Positions 25,050-35,509 of a stretch of DNA of 64,000 bases are shown piece after piece (the stretch's first letter is position 1; every line of letters begins with the position of its first letter). The stretch covers positions 10,251,001 through 10,315,000 of the forward strand of contig NC_083387.1 of the NCBI RefSeq assembly GCF_031755915.1, in the 5' to 3' direction. Below the pieces are notes generated by a model. The model had not been told where the DNA came from. It saw only the letters and a list, made by a program, of their open reading frames with translations, and did not search any database. The position numbers and the translations under genes were made by a program. This stretch comes from Ziziphus jujuba. Lineage: Eukaryota; Streptophyta; Magnoliopsida; Rosales; Rhamnaceae.

Positions 25050-25805
25050 GTAAGACCAATTTTTTTTTTTTTTTTTTTTTTGCTTCCAATAATTGCCAAA
25101 TGTTCTTGCTTTTGTTTTTGTTTTTGTTTTTTTTGTGTTTATTTTCCCTTGACTGGAAATGAGTATTCGATTGCTATAAATAGGAATTAAATTATGTGTT
25201 TTTATTTTTTATTTTTTTAATTTTTTTTATATATTTGTTCATTTCAACTATTCTTAACAATTCGGTTCAAAATTTTCTTTCCCAGATAGTGGAATGTGCA
25301 TTTTTGAATTGAAATTATCATATGCAAGTCCTCTCTTTAATAGACATTTTGTTGATCTATTACATTTGCTATTATGTCTTGCAAAATTATGGAAATGCTA
25401 ATTTGCAAGAATGAAGGTTCTTTTTTATCCATTTTGTGGGATCATATTGTTTTTCTCTTTCCAATGAGGATAATGGACAACAGTTGCATCTATTTCTTTT
25501 TCCTTTTTATGCTTCCACCCTGCATTTAGGAGATGCAAACTTAAAATCGTTTCATATTTTTTCTTCTATGGTAACAACTATATGCTTTTATCTAGATGTA
25601 TTTCACAAGATAATTCCATTATGCTTTATGTATTAGTGAAATTTAGCTGCTTTTAGTCATTGATATGTTTGCTCCTTTTAGATTTTTAGCTGATTTGTGG
25701 TTTGTTTGAAATTTTGCATCATATTATTCTTGACTGGATTGCATTGATATTTATGTATCTCTTGTTGGTTCCTCTTGAAGTTTTAGTTTTGAACTTTCTT
25801 TCCAG

Positions 25806-25915
25806 GCAAGACCGATCCATACGTTATTTTAAGCCTAGGGGACCAAGTCATACGCAGCGAAAAGAACAGCGAAACCACAGTCATTGGACCTCCTGGTGAA
25901 CCAATTTGGAATCAG
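25806..25915 (+). pseudogene. single C2-domain exon fragment
   Basis: One exon bounded by CAG and GTAAAGG encodes GKTDPYVILSLGDQVIRSEK and TTVIGPPGEPIWNQ. The GKTDPYV..SLGD..I.S pattern and the P..W.Q after it are the calcium/phospholipid-binding C2 fold, strands 2 to 4, with the first Ca-binding Asp of TDPY present. I do not place it in a particular C2 family. No flanking C2 exons are present. It sits about 760 bases after the RPL6 fragment and is unrelated to it. Confidence 0.8.
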
Positions 25916-26098
25916 GTAAAGGTCCTTGTAATTCTGCTTTGATGTCTGTGTTTAAATGAAGTTGTAAAAGTTTTTCTAAATGATCATACATGTTTTTATA
26001 TATATATATATATATATATGTATATGTGCTTGCTGGAAGGATACAAGCAACAATAGAACATTGTCTGGTCATATGCATATTCTATCAAGTCATATAAG

Positions 26099-26264
26099 AT
26101 ATTTGGTGATGCAATGGTCTTTGATACCACTCATTGCTTGACTGCAGTTGACATGCCACCTGGGATATGGATTGGAATGAATAATTATGGTATGCCTTGC
26201 TTCTTTGGTTGCTTGCTTCAATGAGAAGAAAATTTGAGGTCTTTTTGATGGGCATTGAAGGTAA
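26099..26264 (+). pseudogene. FAR1-RELATED SEQUENCE (FRS) gene fragment
   Basis: The frame reads FGDAMVFDTTHCLTAVDMPP, then GIWIGMNNYGMPCFFGCLL, a TGA, EENLRSF, another TGA, WALK. This is the MULE-transposase-derived catalytic core of the FAR1/FHY3 family, light-signalling transcription factors domesticated from Mutator transposases. The D of VFDTTH is the first residue of the DDE triad. Only about 55 codons are present, with two stops. The FRS identity, as opposed to an active MULE transposase, rests on the wording DTTHxLTAxDMPxGIWxG, which is my recognition of the FRS group. Confidence 0.75.
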
Positions 26265-26774
26265 TAGAGCGAAAATAGAATACAATACAAATATATTCTA
26301 TTAGTCAATTTGTGTAGAAAGGAAGTGGGTTTATTGGTGGTTTTGTGTAGAAATTATAATAATATAAATTTTCGGTAATTATGATAATATAAATTTTTTT
26401 GTTAGTCAAACCATCTATTGAATGGTTTGTGGGTGTAATTGCTGTTTTGAAGGATAAGACGTAAGGTTGGTCATGCTTATAACTAAATTTTATATTTATT
26501 ACTCATATAACTTTATGGAACTAGGTTAATTAATCTTTAGACAAGCATGTATTCTATCAAACTGTTCTAATATCATCATCACTTACTTATTCCCTTCTCT
26601 TTCTATTACGAAGAGAAAACTAATTTCTACTTACACATTTGTTACATCATTTTATTTTATTTTTCTAAAGCCTAGTTGACAAATAATCTATTTTGCTATT
26701 TGTGAAAATATTAATCATCTTTGTAAAAGTCATAAACTTCATATTTAATTTGATTATTGTTACGTTTTACGCTC

Positions 26775-26906
26775 TGATATGTTATTTTGCAGTTGGGCTA
26801 GACATTATTGATTAATATTTATCATTCTCTTGTTTCATTTTGATATGTTATTTTGCAGTTGGGTTAAACATTATTGATTAATATTTATCATTCTCTTGTT
26901 TTACAT
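26775..26906 (+). repeat. 66-bp tandem duplication containing a splice-acceptor-like site
   Basis: Two adjacent copies (26775-26840, 26841-26906), nearly identical, each with TGATATGTTATTTTGCAGTT. They lie in the intron just upstream of the first VPS37 exon, so the acceptor-like TTTTGCAG was copied too. Confidence 0.9.
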
Positions 26907-26920
26907 TGGATATATTTTAG

Positions 26921-28028
26921 TGTTGACAAGTTAAGGAAGATTTTGTTTGACAAGGATGCATATCATCAATTTTTACTTTCGCTTGATCAAGTTAAAATTC
27001 AAAATAATGTACGTACATAAGCTTTTTCTCTCAGTTGGGAATCTGTTTGTAGTACTTAAATGTATAAAGTGCATGCATCAATCCCTTTTTAAAATGCTTG
27101 TTAGTGAATATTGGGTATTGTGCTAATACAATGACTTTTGTGCTTGATTTATATGGTTTATTAATCAGCATGGTGGTTTATGTCTTCCCAATATATAGTA
27201 GTTTTGCTATTGTGATACTTGAATCTATGTTCTGATTATTTTTCCTAGATATTTTTTTGCAACTTGACAATTATCAGCTTAGAGATGAAATTCGCAAAGA
27301 AAGACTGCAGCTAGCGAGTTATTCTTTTCTTGTTATCTACTAGTTTTTGCTATATTAGTCATGCACAATTGGATTATGCATGGAGATATCTACTAGGTAT
27401 TTTTTTTAATTATATATATATATATATATACCAGTCAAGCACAATTGAATTATGCATGGAGAAACAGATCCTGAATTTGTTTAAACTCATAGGTAGAACT
27501 TGGAAAAGGAGCCGCGCATTATGGAGCTCAGAAATCAGGTAATATTTATCTTGCTTTCTTTAGGTGGTGTCGAAATTATTGTATTGATTGTGAAACATTT
27601 TCTCTTGTTTGTATGGTACAGGGTGCAGAATTATGAGAACAACAGAGTTGGCTGCTACAGAGGAGAAGCTACATGAGCTTGATAGACAAAAGGAAGAAAT
27701 GTTGAGGTTTGGTTCCCCTGCTTCCCTTCTCCAAAGGCTTGAAGGTATAGAATATGATAATTTATAGTTGGAAATCTAAATTGCGCAGTTTCTTTGTGCT
27801 CAAGCTCAAGTTTCTTTCTGTTGTTTTGTACATAGTGGCTGTGCTTAAACACGAAAAAATTAATGTAGAGAAGCCAAATTTGATAATAAGCTACTTTATC
27901 TTAATTAACTTTCACCTTGATTTTACTGGTGTTTGTATGTAGATGCAATGAACATGACAGATGAGGAATCTGAAAATCTGCACAAGCAGCTTTTTGTGCA
28001 GATATACAAGAAGCTTCGCACCACTTAA
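26921..28028 (+). pseudogene. VPS37 (ESCRT-I subunit) gene fragment, five exons
   Basis: Five exons in order. a, 26921-27008: VDKLRKILFDKDAYHQFLLS then LDQVKIQNN. b, from 27278 to about 27317: LRDEIRKERLQLA. c, 27497-27538: NLEKEPRIMELRNQ. d, 27622-27744: CRIMRTTELAATEEKLHELD through SPASLLQRLE. e, 27943-28028: DAMNMTDEESENLHKQL then FVQIYKKLRTT and TAA. They match the Mod(r) domain of plant VPS37, an ESCRT-I subunit in multivesicular-body sorting. Defects: no N-terminal half; exon d has two extra bases after its acceptor, shifting the frame; exon e lacks the roughly nine residues expected between HKQL and FVQ and ends early. All introns are kept, so this is a genomic capture and not a retrocopy. 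Confidence 0.9.
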
Positions 28029-29904
28029 GCGAGCACTATTCCCAACTTGAAAGTTTCTTCCAATCTCTTTTAAAATGCGGCTCCATGGTAGTATGTCCAT
28101 AAGAGAGTAGTCAGGAGGGAATTAATTGTGCAGTTGTAGAAAATATTCAAATAAATGGATATAAAAGTGTCGAATAAATGGAAACATCTCCCATTTCTAA
28201 TCTACCCTGATTTCTCATTAACTGTCGAATAAAGTGGAAAATATTTAAACAAATTGTTTTACCATCTCCCATTTCTCATCTACTTTCATTAACTTTTATC
28301 CCTCTCTCTTCCTCTCCCTGCTACCACATTCAATGAATCTTATGTGTCTCCCTCTCTCTTTCTCTTTGGTTGGTTATGTATCTTTCAGCCTTTCTTCACA
28401 CTGACCAACCATTGCAGAAAACACAATACCACCTTCAGTGCAGTTCAGTCTCCCTGCATACCCCCAATCTTTTGTGATAACAAAAAGACTGAAAATCTTC
28501 ATTGTGGAGCCCATAGATTTCAAAATGTGTAATTAAAGTATACGTTCATGCACAGCAGAGTTAAAGATTTTGGGTATGTGTATATATATATATGTACATA
28601 TACGTGTATATTTTCCCTTCATATTGGATTCATTGTTTGTCACGTTTTGACATGATATAAAAGTGCAAGTTATATGTTGGTTTGATTTTATGTACAACAA
28701 TCCATAAATGGTTCGGAAATTTCCATTTGCAAATGACAACCTTTATTCGTTACATATGGTCCATCGGTAATTATGAAACACTTGCTTGTTGGAAAATTTA
28801 ACGGTGATTCCATCGGTAATTACTGACATTCCGTCAGTATTTTAATTTTTCCATTTTTTGAAAGCAAACCACCTCAATCGAATTTGACAACTTTGATAAT
28901 GTTATTGTATACGAAGGACATGCTAAATGTAACTATATTTATGATCGTGAACAAAATACTCCACAAATCACCAAAATGTCAACATTGCATCCATTCAAGC
29001 TAATGTTATGTTATGATTTAGTACATATGTCATAAACTTGACATCTTATTCTACTTGATCCACTATGTCTGTCAGGAGTTATGTAGGATGAACTTTTTTC
29101 TCTTTAGGGTGAAAGGAACTAGTGGATGATTATTCACTCAATTGTATTTATGTTGTCAGCATATTATGATATGATGAAGCTCTTTTACTTTATGTTTCTA
29201 TTCAAAATTTTAAGGACCACAAGGACCACAGCTGTTGTGGTTTGGATTATTGGTAGGTTCATGGTAGGAGCTGCATTTGATGATTATTATCTTCTTGGGG
29301 ACATATTAAATGTTTTATATGACAAGTCTACTTGCTATTGATGTTTTGTGATATCTAAATATCCACAGTTATAGTCTTTAGTTAACTTTTAATGCTATAT
29401 AACAACTATACAATGTTCTATACATGTTATTAGTAGTCCTATTGGTGACAGTGTGCTTTTATATTTTGCTTATGCTATCTTAGTAGTCCATTGGAAAAAT
29501 ATTAACATAGATGCATTGAAGAAATGTATTAGTACAATACAATGGTCTCATATATATTATGAAATAATTGCAATAACAATTATGGATAGGATTGCCTAAA
29601 GGTGATATATAAACCTATTCTTTCATCTTGTATTTTAATTGGTAAAAAAGTAAATTTATGCCCCTATTTTTTATTTCTTTCAGGCACAGACTATATATAT
29701 ATATATATATATTACATGCATCGACAACAATGGGTTATAATGTTTTTTCAAAGAATAACTCATGGGCTTAGTTTATCTTAGGATTGCATTTTTCATCTTG
29801 CCATGGCATAATAAGTTACTGTGAAGCATCATTCATTTCATAAGCACCCTTATTTGGTAGTCACTGAAGCATATTATTCATTTAAATTTGACAGATAATG
29901 CACA
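28029..29904. other. MULE interior with no clear gene
   Basis: Two TCGGTAATTA-type motifs at 28760-28830 resemble the satellite at 33.4-34.8 kb. A short reading TSIEFDNFDNVIVYEGHAKC near 28876-28935 looks protein-like and might be the N-terminus of the same MULE transposase whose C-terminus follows, but I could not follow it further. The catalytic middle of the transposase was not found. Confidence 0.45.
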
Positions 29905-30171
29905 TGCCGTATAGAGAAACCTGGCTTTCCTTGTGTCCATGCAATTGCAGCATGTAAGCATCAACATATTTCTCCATATATCCTTTATTCGACACATTAC
30001 TCAGTTGACTCACTCCGTGACGCATATTCGGAAACCATATATCCACTTGGAGATAAATGTCAGTGGCATGCTCTAAATGATGTCATAAACCAGCTTGTAC
30101 TTCCACCTAAGATTGGCAAACAGTCAGGAAGACCAGGAAAGAAGAGGATTCAATCTCAAGGAGAGGAGCAT
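29905..30171 (+). pseudogene. MULE transposase C-terminal part, left of the inserted LTR
   Basis: Eighty-nine open codons read CRIEKPGFPCVHAIAACKHQ, ISPYILYSTHYSVDSLRDAY, IYPLGDKCQWH, then PPKIGKQSGRPGKKR and SQGEEH. The FPCVHAIAA segment is the end of the SWIM zinc finger found after the catalytic core of MuDR-type transposases, and the GRPGKKR stretch is the usual basic tail before a final zinc knuckle. The frame is interrupted exactly at a 5-bp target duplication by a solo LTR and resumes at 33129. The upstream catalytic domain is missing or unrecognisable. Confidence 0.85.
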
Positions 30172-33123
30172 TGTAACACCCCGTCCCGAACCATGTCGGA
30201 AATTTTTGCACGTTGACCGAGGTTGACCGTTGACCCAAGGGGTCAAAAGTTGACTTTTTGACTCGGTTGGAATTCTAAGTTGACTGAGGTACTGTTACGA
30301 AGTACACGTTGGCACGAGTTCGTAGACTGGTAGCACGTTGAAAACGGAGCTACGGTTTGAAAGTTATGAGCAAAACAAGTTGAGGTCCAAACTGTCCAAG
30401 GGGTGCCGGAGTTGACTTTTTATTCATGCAAGGTTGAGCTTTGACTCATGCATGGTTGTGAAGTGCTCGTCGATACGAGTCCGTAGACTAGCGGCACGTC
30501 CGATTTGGACATGTGGTTTGAAAGTTATGGATCTGTAAAGTTTTTCAAATACCGTATTATTTTAATATTATTTTTACACACATAACGATGTGCCACGTGT
30601 GACTCAATGAAGGTGGCCATGTGTCACCATGATGAAAAGCCACATGTCAACCATGTTTAAAAATCAAATTATTTTTATTATTATTTTAAATAATAATATT
30701 TTTTTTTATTTAATTATTATTATTTTTCCTTTTTTCCTTTTTCTTTTTCTTTTCCTTTTTCTTTTCTTTTTCTTTTTCTTTTTCTTTTCTTTTCCCCACG
30801 TGGGAAAACACCAATCCTTTCTTTTTCTTTTTCTTTTTCTTTTTTTTCTTTTTTCCTTCTTCTTCCCCGAAATACACACACACACGCAGCTTTTCTTTCT
30901 TCTCTCCCGACCGTCCCTCTCTCTCCTATGTTTCAAATTCCGGCCACCCATAGCCCTCACGCACCAGCCACCAAGGAAGCCCACCACCTCGCGAGCTTGG
31001 CCGCCAAGTTTCACGGCCAGCCGCCGCCGGACGCGCGCCGATCGGGCCGGAGAAGCCGCCGGCCGGCCAAGTTTCTCTCTCCTCTTTTCTTGTGTTTTCC
31101 GGCCAGCCCAGTCCCAATTGAGCTTCCTATCCCCCTATTTTGGGTCCTCTGAATCAAAAAATGGCCTCCAATCCCAGAAATTCGAAGCGGTTTGCGAGAT
31201 ACGAGGAAGTGAACACCGGCCGAAACTTTCCGACCAAATTCCGGCCACCTCCGGCGGAATTGGGGTCGACGGAGACCGGATTGGTGATCCTCGTTCCACG
31301 AGCTTCGATTCGGTATATCATTCGACCATTTTGGTTAAAGTTTGTGTTTGAGCCCCCGGGTACCGGGTATTATTTACCCGAATAAAATATTAATTTATTT
31401 GACTGTCTGTGAATTTTGTTCTAGGACCACCAGTGAGTCGTAGAAATGATCCCGTGGTGGATCGTGGGTTAATTGCGTGCTCCAGGTGAGTGACCCACCT
31501 TTAAAAATATTTTTGGGATAATTAATTGTATTTATGTGGTATTAATTTGATATTTGTAATTTCTGCTTATGTGGTGTACTTTAAATATAATCGGAAAAAA
31601 AATATTATTTTATATACATTTACCCATTGGTAATAAATGGAAATTTTGGGATCATTAAGAAATTCCCGATTATTATTTTATTGTGGTTTAATTTATTACT
31701 ATGCATGAGCGAAGTGGATTTCGGTATTAATTGTACATGATTTTAAGTAATAATTTCCGGGCATAATTGGGTTAAATATTTTACGAAAATATTTGGTTTA
31801 ATTTTATAAATTATGCCCGCGGTATTTCAATTGTTGAATCTCGTATTACGAGAAAAGGTATGGTTTTATCTGTTATCGATGTTTTCGTACCGGGTTGTTG
31901 AATAAAAATATGTGGGATGGTGTTTTGTGAAAATTTGGTATACTTCCCACGGTAATTTTGTAAAACGGTACGGTTGGTTATTATTGTTTATTTTTAGACG
32001 CACTCATACAGTATTGGTGTTCTGGTGTATGGTGTATGGACACGTGGTAGTGCGCGGTTATTATCTGGTTTAGCGCACGGTTATTACTTCACCCGTGAGT
32101 TGCCATTGGACCGTGGGCAGGCAAGGTTATTGTTGCGCACAGCCGCCCCCCTCCTTGGCCGGGTGATGGTTTTTAGCAGTCGGTACTGTCGGGACGCCGA
32201 AGTGACCACTGCAGGTTTCTCTCTTTAACCTCCCGCCAGTCGGTGCTCGGGACGCTGGGTATCGGAGGGCATCACCGGTATATGGTGTGGTGCGTCAGGT
32301 GTAATTGTCGGTGTAAATTGCAATTAAAGTTTAAAACCCCAAAGGTGTTCAAAAAATTATTTATTATAATTTATTGCAGTTATTTATATTTGGGGTATTT
32401 ATGTATTTATTTGTTTATTTGTTGTTTATTAATTTGTTTGGTTCCTTGGTTTTTGGGAAGTACGTACAAGGGTTTTGTGAAAATGTTTTAAAAGGGGAAC
32501 ATTTCAAACAGAGTGAATAGTGAGGGTTTTGAGAGAAATTATTACTTCAAATATTTATTTATTTATTTATTAATTGTTCGGTATTGATTTATTAAATTCC
32601 TTTATTTTTATATTATTAATATTAAAGGTGTATAGTAGTTAGGGTTACTCACTGAGATGATTAGCATCTCACACTCTTAAATTCCGTTCCCCTAGGTCCA
32701 TGTTGGAGACGTTGATTGTCCGGGGCGAGCCCAACGTCTCAGTTCGTTGCCGAAGGTTCAAGCAGTTTTTTTCTTCCCTTTTTCCTCTCGACCTTGTATT
32801 GCTTCTTTATCTGTCGTTTTATAAATTCCTCATGTATCTGTATAATGCTCTGTATACTGTATTGGACGTGTGGTTGTTATTTATGCACTGGGTTGCTGCT
32901 GTTGTTTTATTTTTGAAGTGCTGCAATTTGTGGAACAACTTGTAGTTTGTGGGAGGAATAAGGGGATGTTTTTAGAAGTGTGTTTTCAGTGCAGGTAAAT
33001 TTGTGGTAAGTAAATCCCTTAGGGGAGGCTCTGTCGGATTTTCCGTTGGAGGGTCCGATAGGGTTTCCCTGGGATCAGGGCTGTCTAGGGTTCCGGGGAA
33101 GGAATTCTGGACGGGTCCTGACA
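30172..33123. mobile_element. solo LTR, probably of a Ty3/Gypsy element
   Basis: A 2,952-bp segment begins TGTAACACCCCGTCCCGAAC and ends GGACGGGTCCTGACA, with TG..CA ends. It is flanked on both sides by AGCAT (30167-30171 and 33124-33128), a 5-bp target duplication. There is no internal gag-pol, primer site or second LTR, so it is a solo LTR left by recombination between the two LTRs of a former full element. The TGTAACACCCC start is common in long Gypsy LTRs. A pyrimidine-rich block (30720-30860) and a GC-rich segment (30930-31280) give spurious open frames on both strands. Strand cannot be assigned with certainty. Confidence 0.9.
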
Positions 33124-33128
33124 AGCAT

Positions 33129-33245
33129 CATCAATATAGATGCGGGAGGTGCAAACAGATTGATCACCGCAACCGATCATGCTCAGCCGCCATACCTCTT
33201 GATAGCACTGCCAACCAACAGCACCATTCAACTGGAGGACCATAA
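33129..33245 (+). pseudogene. MULE transposase C-terminus, right of the inserted LTR
   Basis: The frame continues in phase from 30171: HQYRCGRCKQIDHRNRSC, a complete CCHC zinc knuckle (C-x2-C-x4-H-x4-C), then SAAIPLDSTANQQHHSTGGP and a TAA. Removing the LTR and one copy of AGCAT gives an uninterrupted open frame of 128 codons. The tail was therefore intact when the Gypsy element landed. Confidence 0.9.
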
Positions 33246-33427
33246 ATCGCTCTACGTTATATTAAGACAATGAGGGCATGTTATGTGGTATGCGTGTGTT
33301 ATGCAATGTAGTAAGGAATGCAATTAGTAGCTCAACCGCGTGATGTGTGTTTTGGCAGAATAGATGTTGGTTTTATGTGTTGTTTTATTGGAAAAGTCAT
33401 CTGTCGTATTGTGTTGATAAAATATCA

Positions 33428-34812
33428 ATGACCCTAAACAGAAAAAACTCCAAAAGTTAGGAAAAAAGCTCTTAAATTGGCAAAAATATTTGGTTACCAT
33501 AGGTTTCATCGGTAATTACCGAAACCCCTGTGATAATCACATTTTTCCAATTTTTTGGCCCCCACAATTTCCCTAATGTGTGTTAAATGCAAAAACATGT
33601 AAATATACATTTTTCAATGATCCTAAAGAGAAAAAACCCCAAAAGTTCTGAAAAAGTTCTCAAATTGGCACAAAAATTTGATTATCGTAGGGCCTTCGAT
33701 AATTACCGATGAAATCTACGATAATCAATTTATACTTGCTAGAAAAATTACCATAGAAATCATCTGTAATTACCGAAACCTCTATGGTAATCACATTGGA
33801 CCACTTTTTTGGCCCCCACAAGTCCCCTAATGTGTGTTAAATGCAACAACATGCAAAATTTACATTCTTCAATGATCCTAAGGAGAAAAAAACCCCAAAA
33901 GTTCTAAAAAAGTTTTCAAATTGGCACAAAAATTTGATTACCGTAGGACCTTCGGTAATTACCGATGAAACCTACGGTAATCAATTTATACTTGCTGGAA
34001 AAATTACCGTAGAAATCATCAGTAATTACCGAAACCCCCTATGGTAATCACATTCGACAACTTTTTTGGCCCCCACAAGTCCCCTAATGTGTGTTAAATG
34101 CAACAACATGTAAAAGATACATTCTTCAATGATCCTAAGAAGAAAAAATCCCAAAAGTTCTAAAAAAGTTTTCAAATTGGCACAAAAATTTGATTACCAT
34201 AGGGCCTTCGATAATTACCGATGAAACCTATGGTAATCAATTTATACTTGCTGGAAAAATTACCGAAAGTTTCATCGATAATTACTGAAACCCCTGTGTT
34301 AATCATATTTGACCAATTTTTTGGCCCCCACAAGTCCCCTAATGTGTGTTTAATGGAAAAACATACAAAATATACATTCTTCAATGATCCTAAGGAGAAA
34401 AAACCACAAAAGTTTTGAAAAAAATTTCAAATTGGCAAAAAAATTTGATTGCCGTAGGGTCTTCGGTAATTGCCGATGAAACCTACGGTGATCAATTTAT
34501 ACTTGCTGGAAAATTACCGAAGGTTTCATTGGTAATTACCGAAGGCCCTATGACAATCAAATTTTTTTACCAATTTGAAAATTTTTTCAGAACTTTGTAG
34601 TTTTTTCCCCTTAGGATCATTGAAGAATGTATATTTGTATATTTTTGCATTTAACACACATTAGGGGACTTGTGGGGGCCAAAAAATTGGTAAAATATGA
34701 TTAACACAGGGGTTTCGGTAATTACCGATGAAACCTTCGGTAATTTTTCCAGCAAGTATAAAATGATTACCGTAGGTTTCATCGGTAATTACCGAAGGCC
34801 CTACGGTAATCC
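33428..34812. repeat. tandem array of ~255-bp units with palindromic GGTAATTACC cores
   Basis: Units start with GGCCCCCACAAGTCCCCTAA at about 33558, 33810, 34067 and 34324. Each carries a relic AATGATCCTAAG..AAAAACCCC block and two palindromes of the form TTCGGTAATTACCGAA flanked by CTACGGTAAT/ATTACCGTAG. From about 34580 to 34812 the last copy runs in the opposite orientation, so the array ends in a large inverted repeat. The array abuts the membrane-protein fragment exactly at 34812/34813. Similar short motifs lie at 28760-28830 on the other side of the transposase. The strong inverted structure resembles the subterminal repeats of DNA transposons. Confidence 0.85.
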
Positions 34813-35345
34813 AGAACCAAAGGACGTTGCTCGCCATTAAAACAGCAATTGAAGATCTACCAAAACCATCAAGTGGACCAAAATTGAAATCCATAACCAA
34901 AGGACTAATTAGGAAGCAAACCATATTCCCAGCTATGGCTCCTAAAGCCCCAAAGAGAACATTCAATTGCTTCTCCGATCTCCTTGATGCAGATTTTTCA
35001 AAAGAAACCTTGGCGAGTAATGTCAAAAACTTATAAACACCCACAAATCCTAGTAGAATCGGAACAAAATCACCATTTGCTAAAGATCCAGATTCTTCTG
35101 ATCCCCATTCAAGTATTTTTGAAGCAACAAAGAAGAAATAACCACAAACGAGAAGGTAAAAGCATTCTGATACTCGTAGAAATAAAGGCGAGATTGAAGA
35201 TGGGCATCGTCGAGCATTAGCCTGAAGCTCTGAGCATTGCTTTCATCGAACTCAAACTTGTTATCCTTAGATTTGGTCCTCTTTCTAATCTCAGCATTGG
35301 CTTTAGATGAAAACCCAGAAGCTGAATCAAAGGAGCCACAGAAGG
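34813..35345 (-). pseudogene. multi-pass membrane protein gene fragment, unrecognised family
   Basis: The minus strand encodes NAEIRKRTKSKDNKFEFDES, FRLMLDDAHLQSRLYFYEYQ and NAFTFSFVVISSLLLQKYL. After a frameshift near 35110 it continues with EWGSEESGSLANGDFVPIL, LGFVGVYKFLTLLAKVSFEK, ALGAIAGNMVCFLISPLVMD and FNFGPLDGFG. Three hydrophobic segments look like membrane spans separated by a basic loop. The composition is that of a real, conserved plant protein, but I cannot name the family. The 3' end is cut at 34813 by the palindromic array and the 5' end runs to near the MULE right terminus, so only a fragment is present. One frameshift shows it is dead. Confidence 0.6.
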
Positions 35346-35439
35346 TTTTCTTGTATTAGATCTAAGATAAAGGACATCCAGGTCTTTTAAAATTTTTTTA
35401 AGGGTGTAATGGATATTAAAGGGCAAAACAAAAAAATTC

Positions 35440-35500
35440 ACCAATATAAGGGTATATATCGTCATGGCCCTTCTAAAGAGGGCATTGGGCCAAATTTCCC
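35440..35500 (-). repeat. right terminal inverted repeat of the MULE
   Basis: Reverse complement of the left terminus with small differences; followed at once by the second copy of the 9-bp duplication CCCCTCCAA. Confidence 0.85.
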
Positions 35501-35509
35501 CCCCTCCAA

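Larger units (their letters stand above)
24329..35500 (+). mobile_element. 11.2-kb Mutator-like element (MULE) carrying host gene fragments
   Basis: The left end reads GGGGAATTTGCCCAATGTCC and the right end, reverse-complemented, GGGAAATTTGGCCCAATGCC; similarity continues inward for about 60 bases. Directly outside each end is the same 9-mer, CCCCTCCAA (24320-24328 and 35501-35509), the target-duplication length typical of the Mutator superfamily. The interior holds, from left to right, fragments of RPL6, a C2-domain gene, a FAR1-related gene and VPS37, then a MULE transposase 3' end, a nested solo Gypsy LTR, a palindromic satellite array, and a fragment of a membrane-protein gene on the minus strand. 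It is a Pack-MULE-like capture element with transposase remains. Whether all cargo was captured by this element or by smaller elements nested in it cannot be settled here. Confidence 0.85.

Noticed and set aside
30629..31351. 240-codon open frame with Phe/Leu/Lys-rich start
   Set aside because: It begins in a pyrimidine-rich tract and lies wholly inside the solo Gypsy LTR; no domain is visible.
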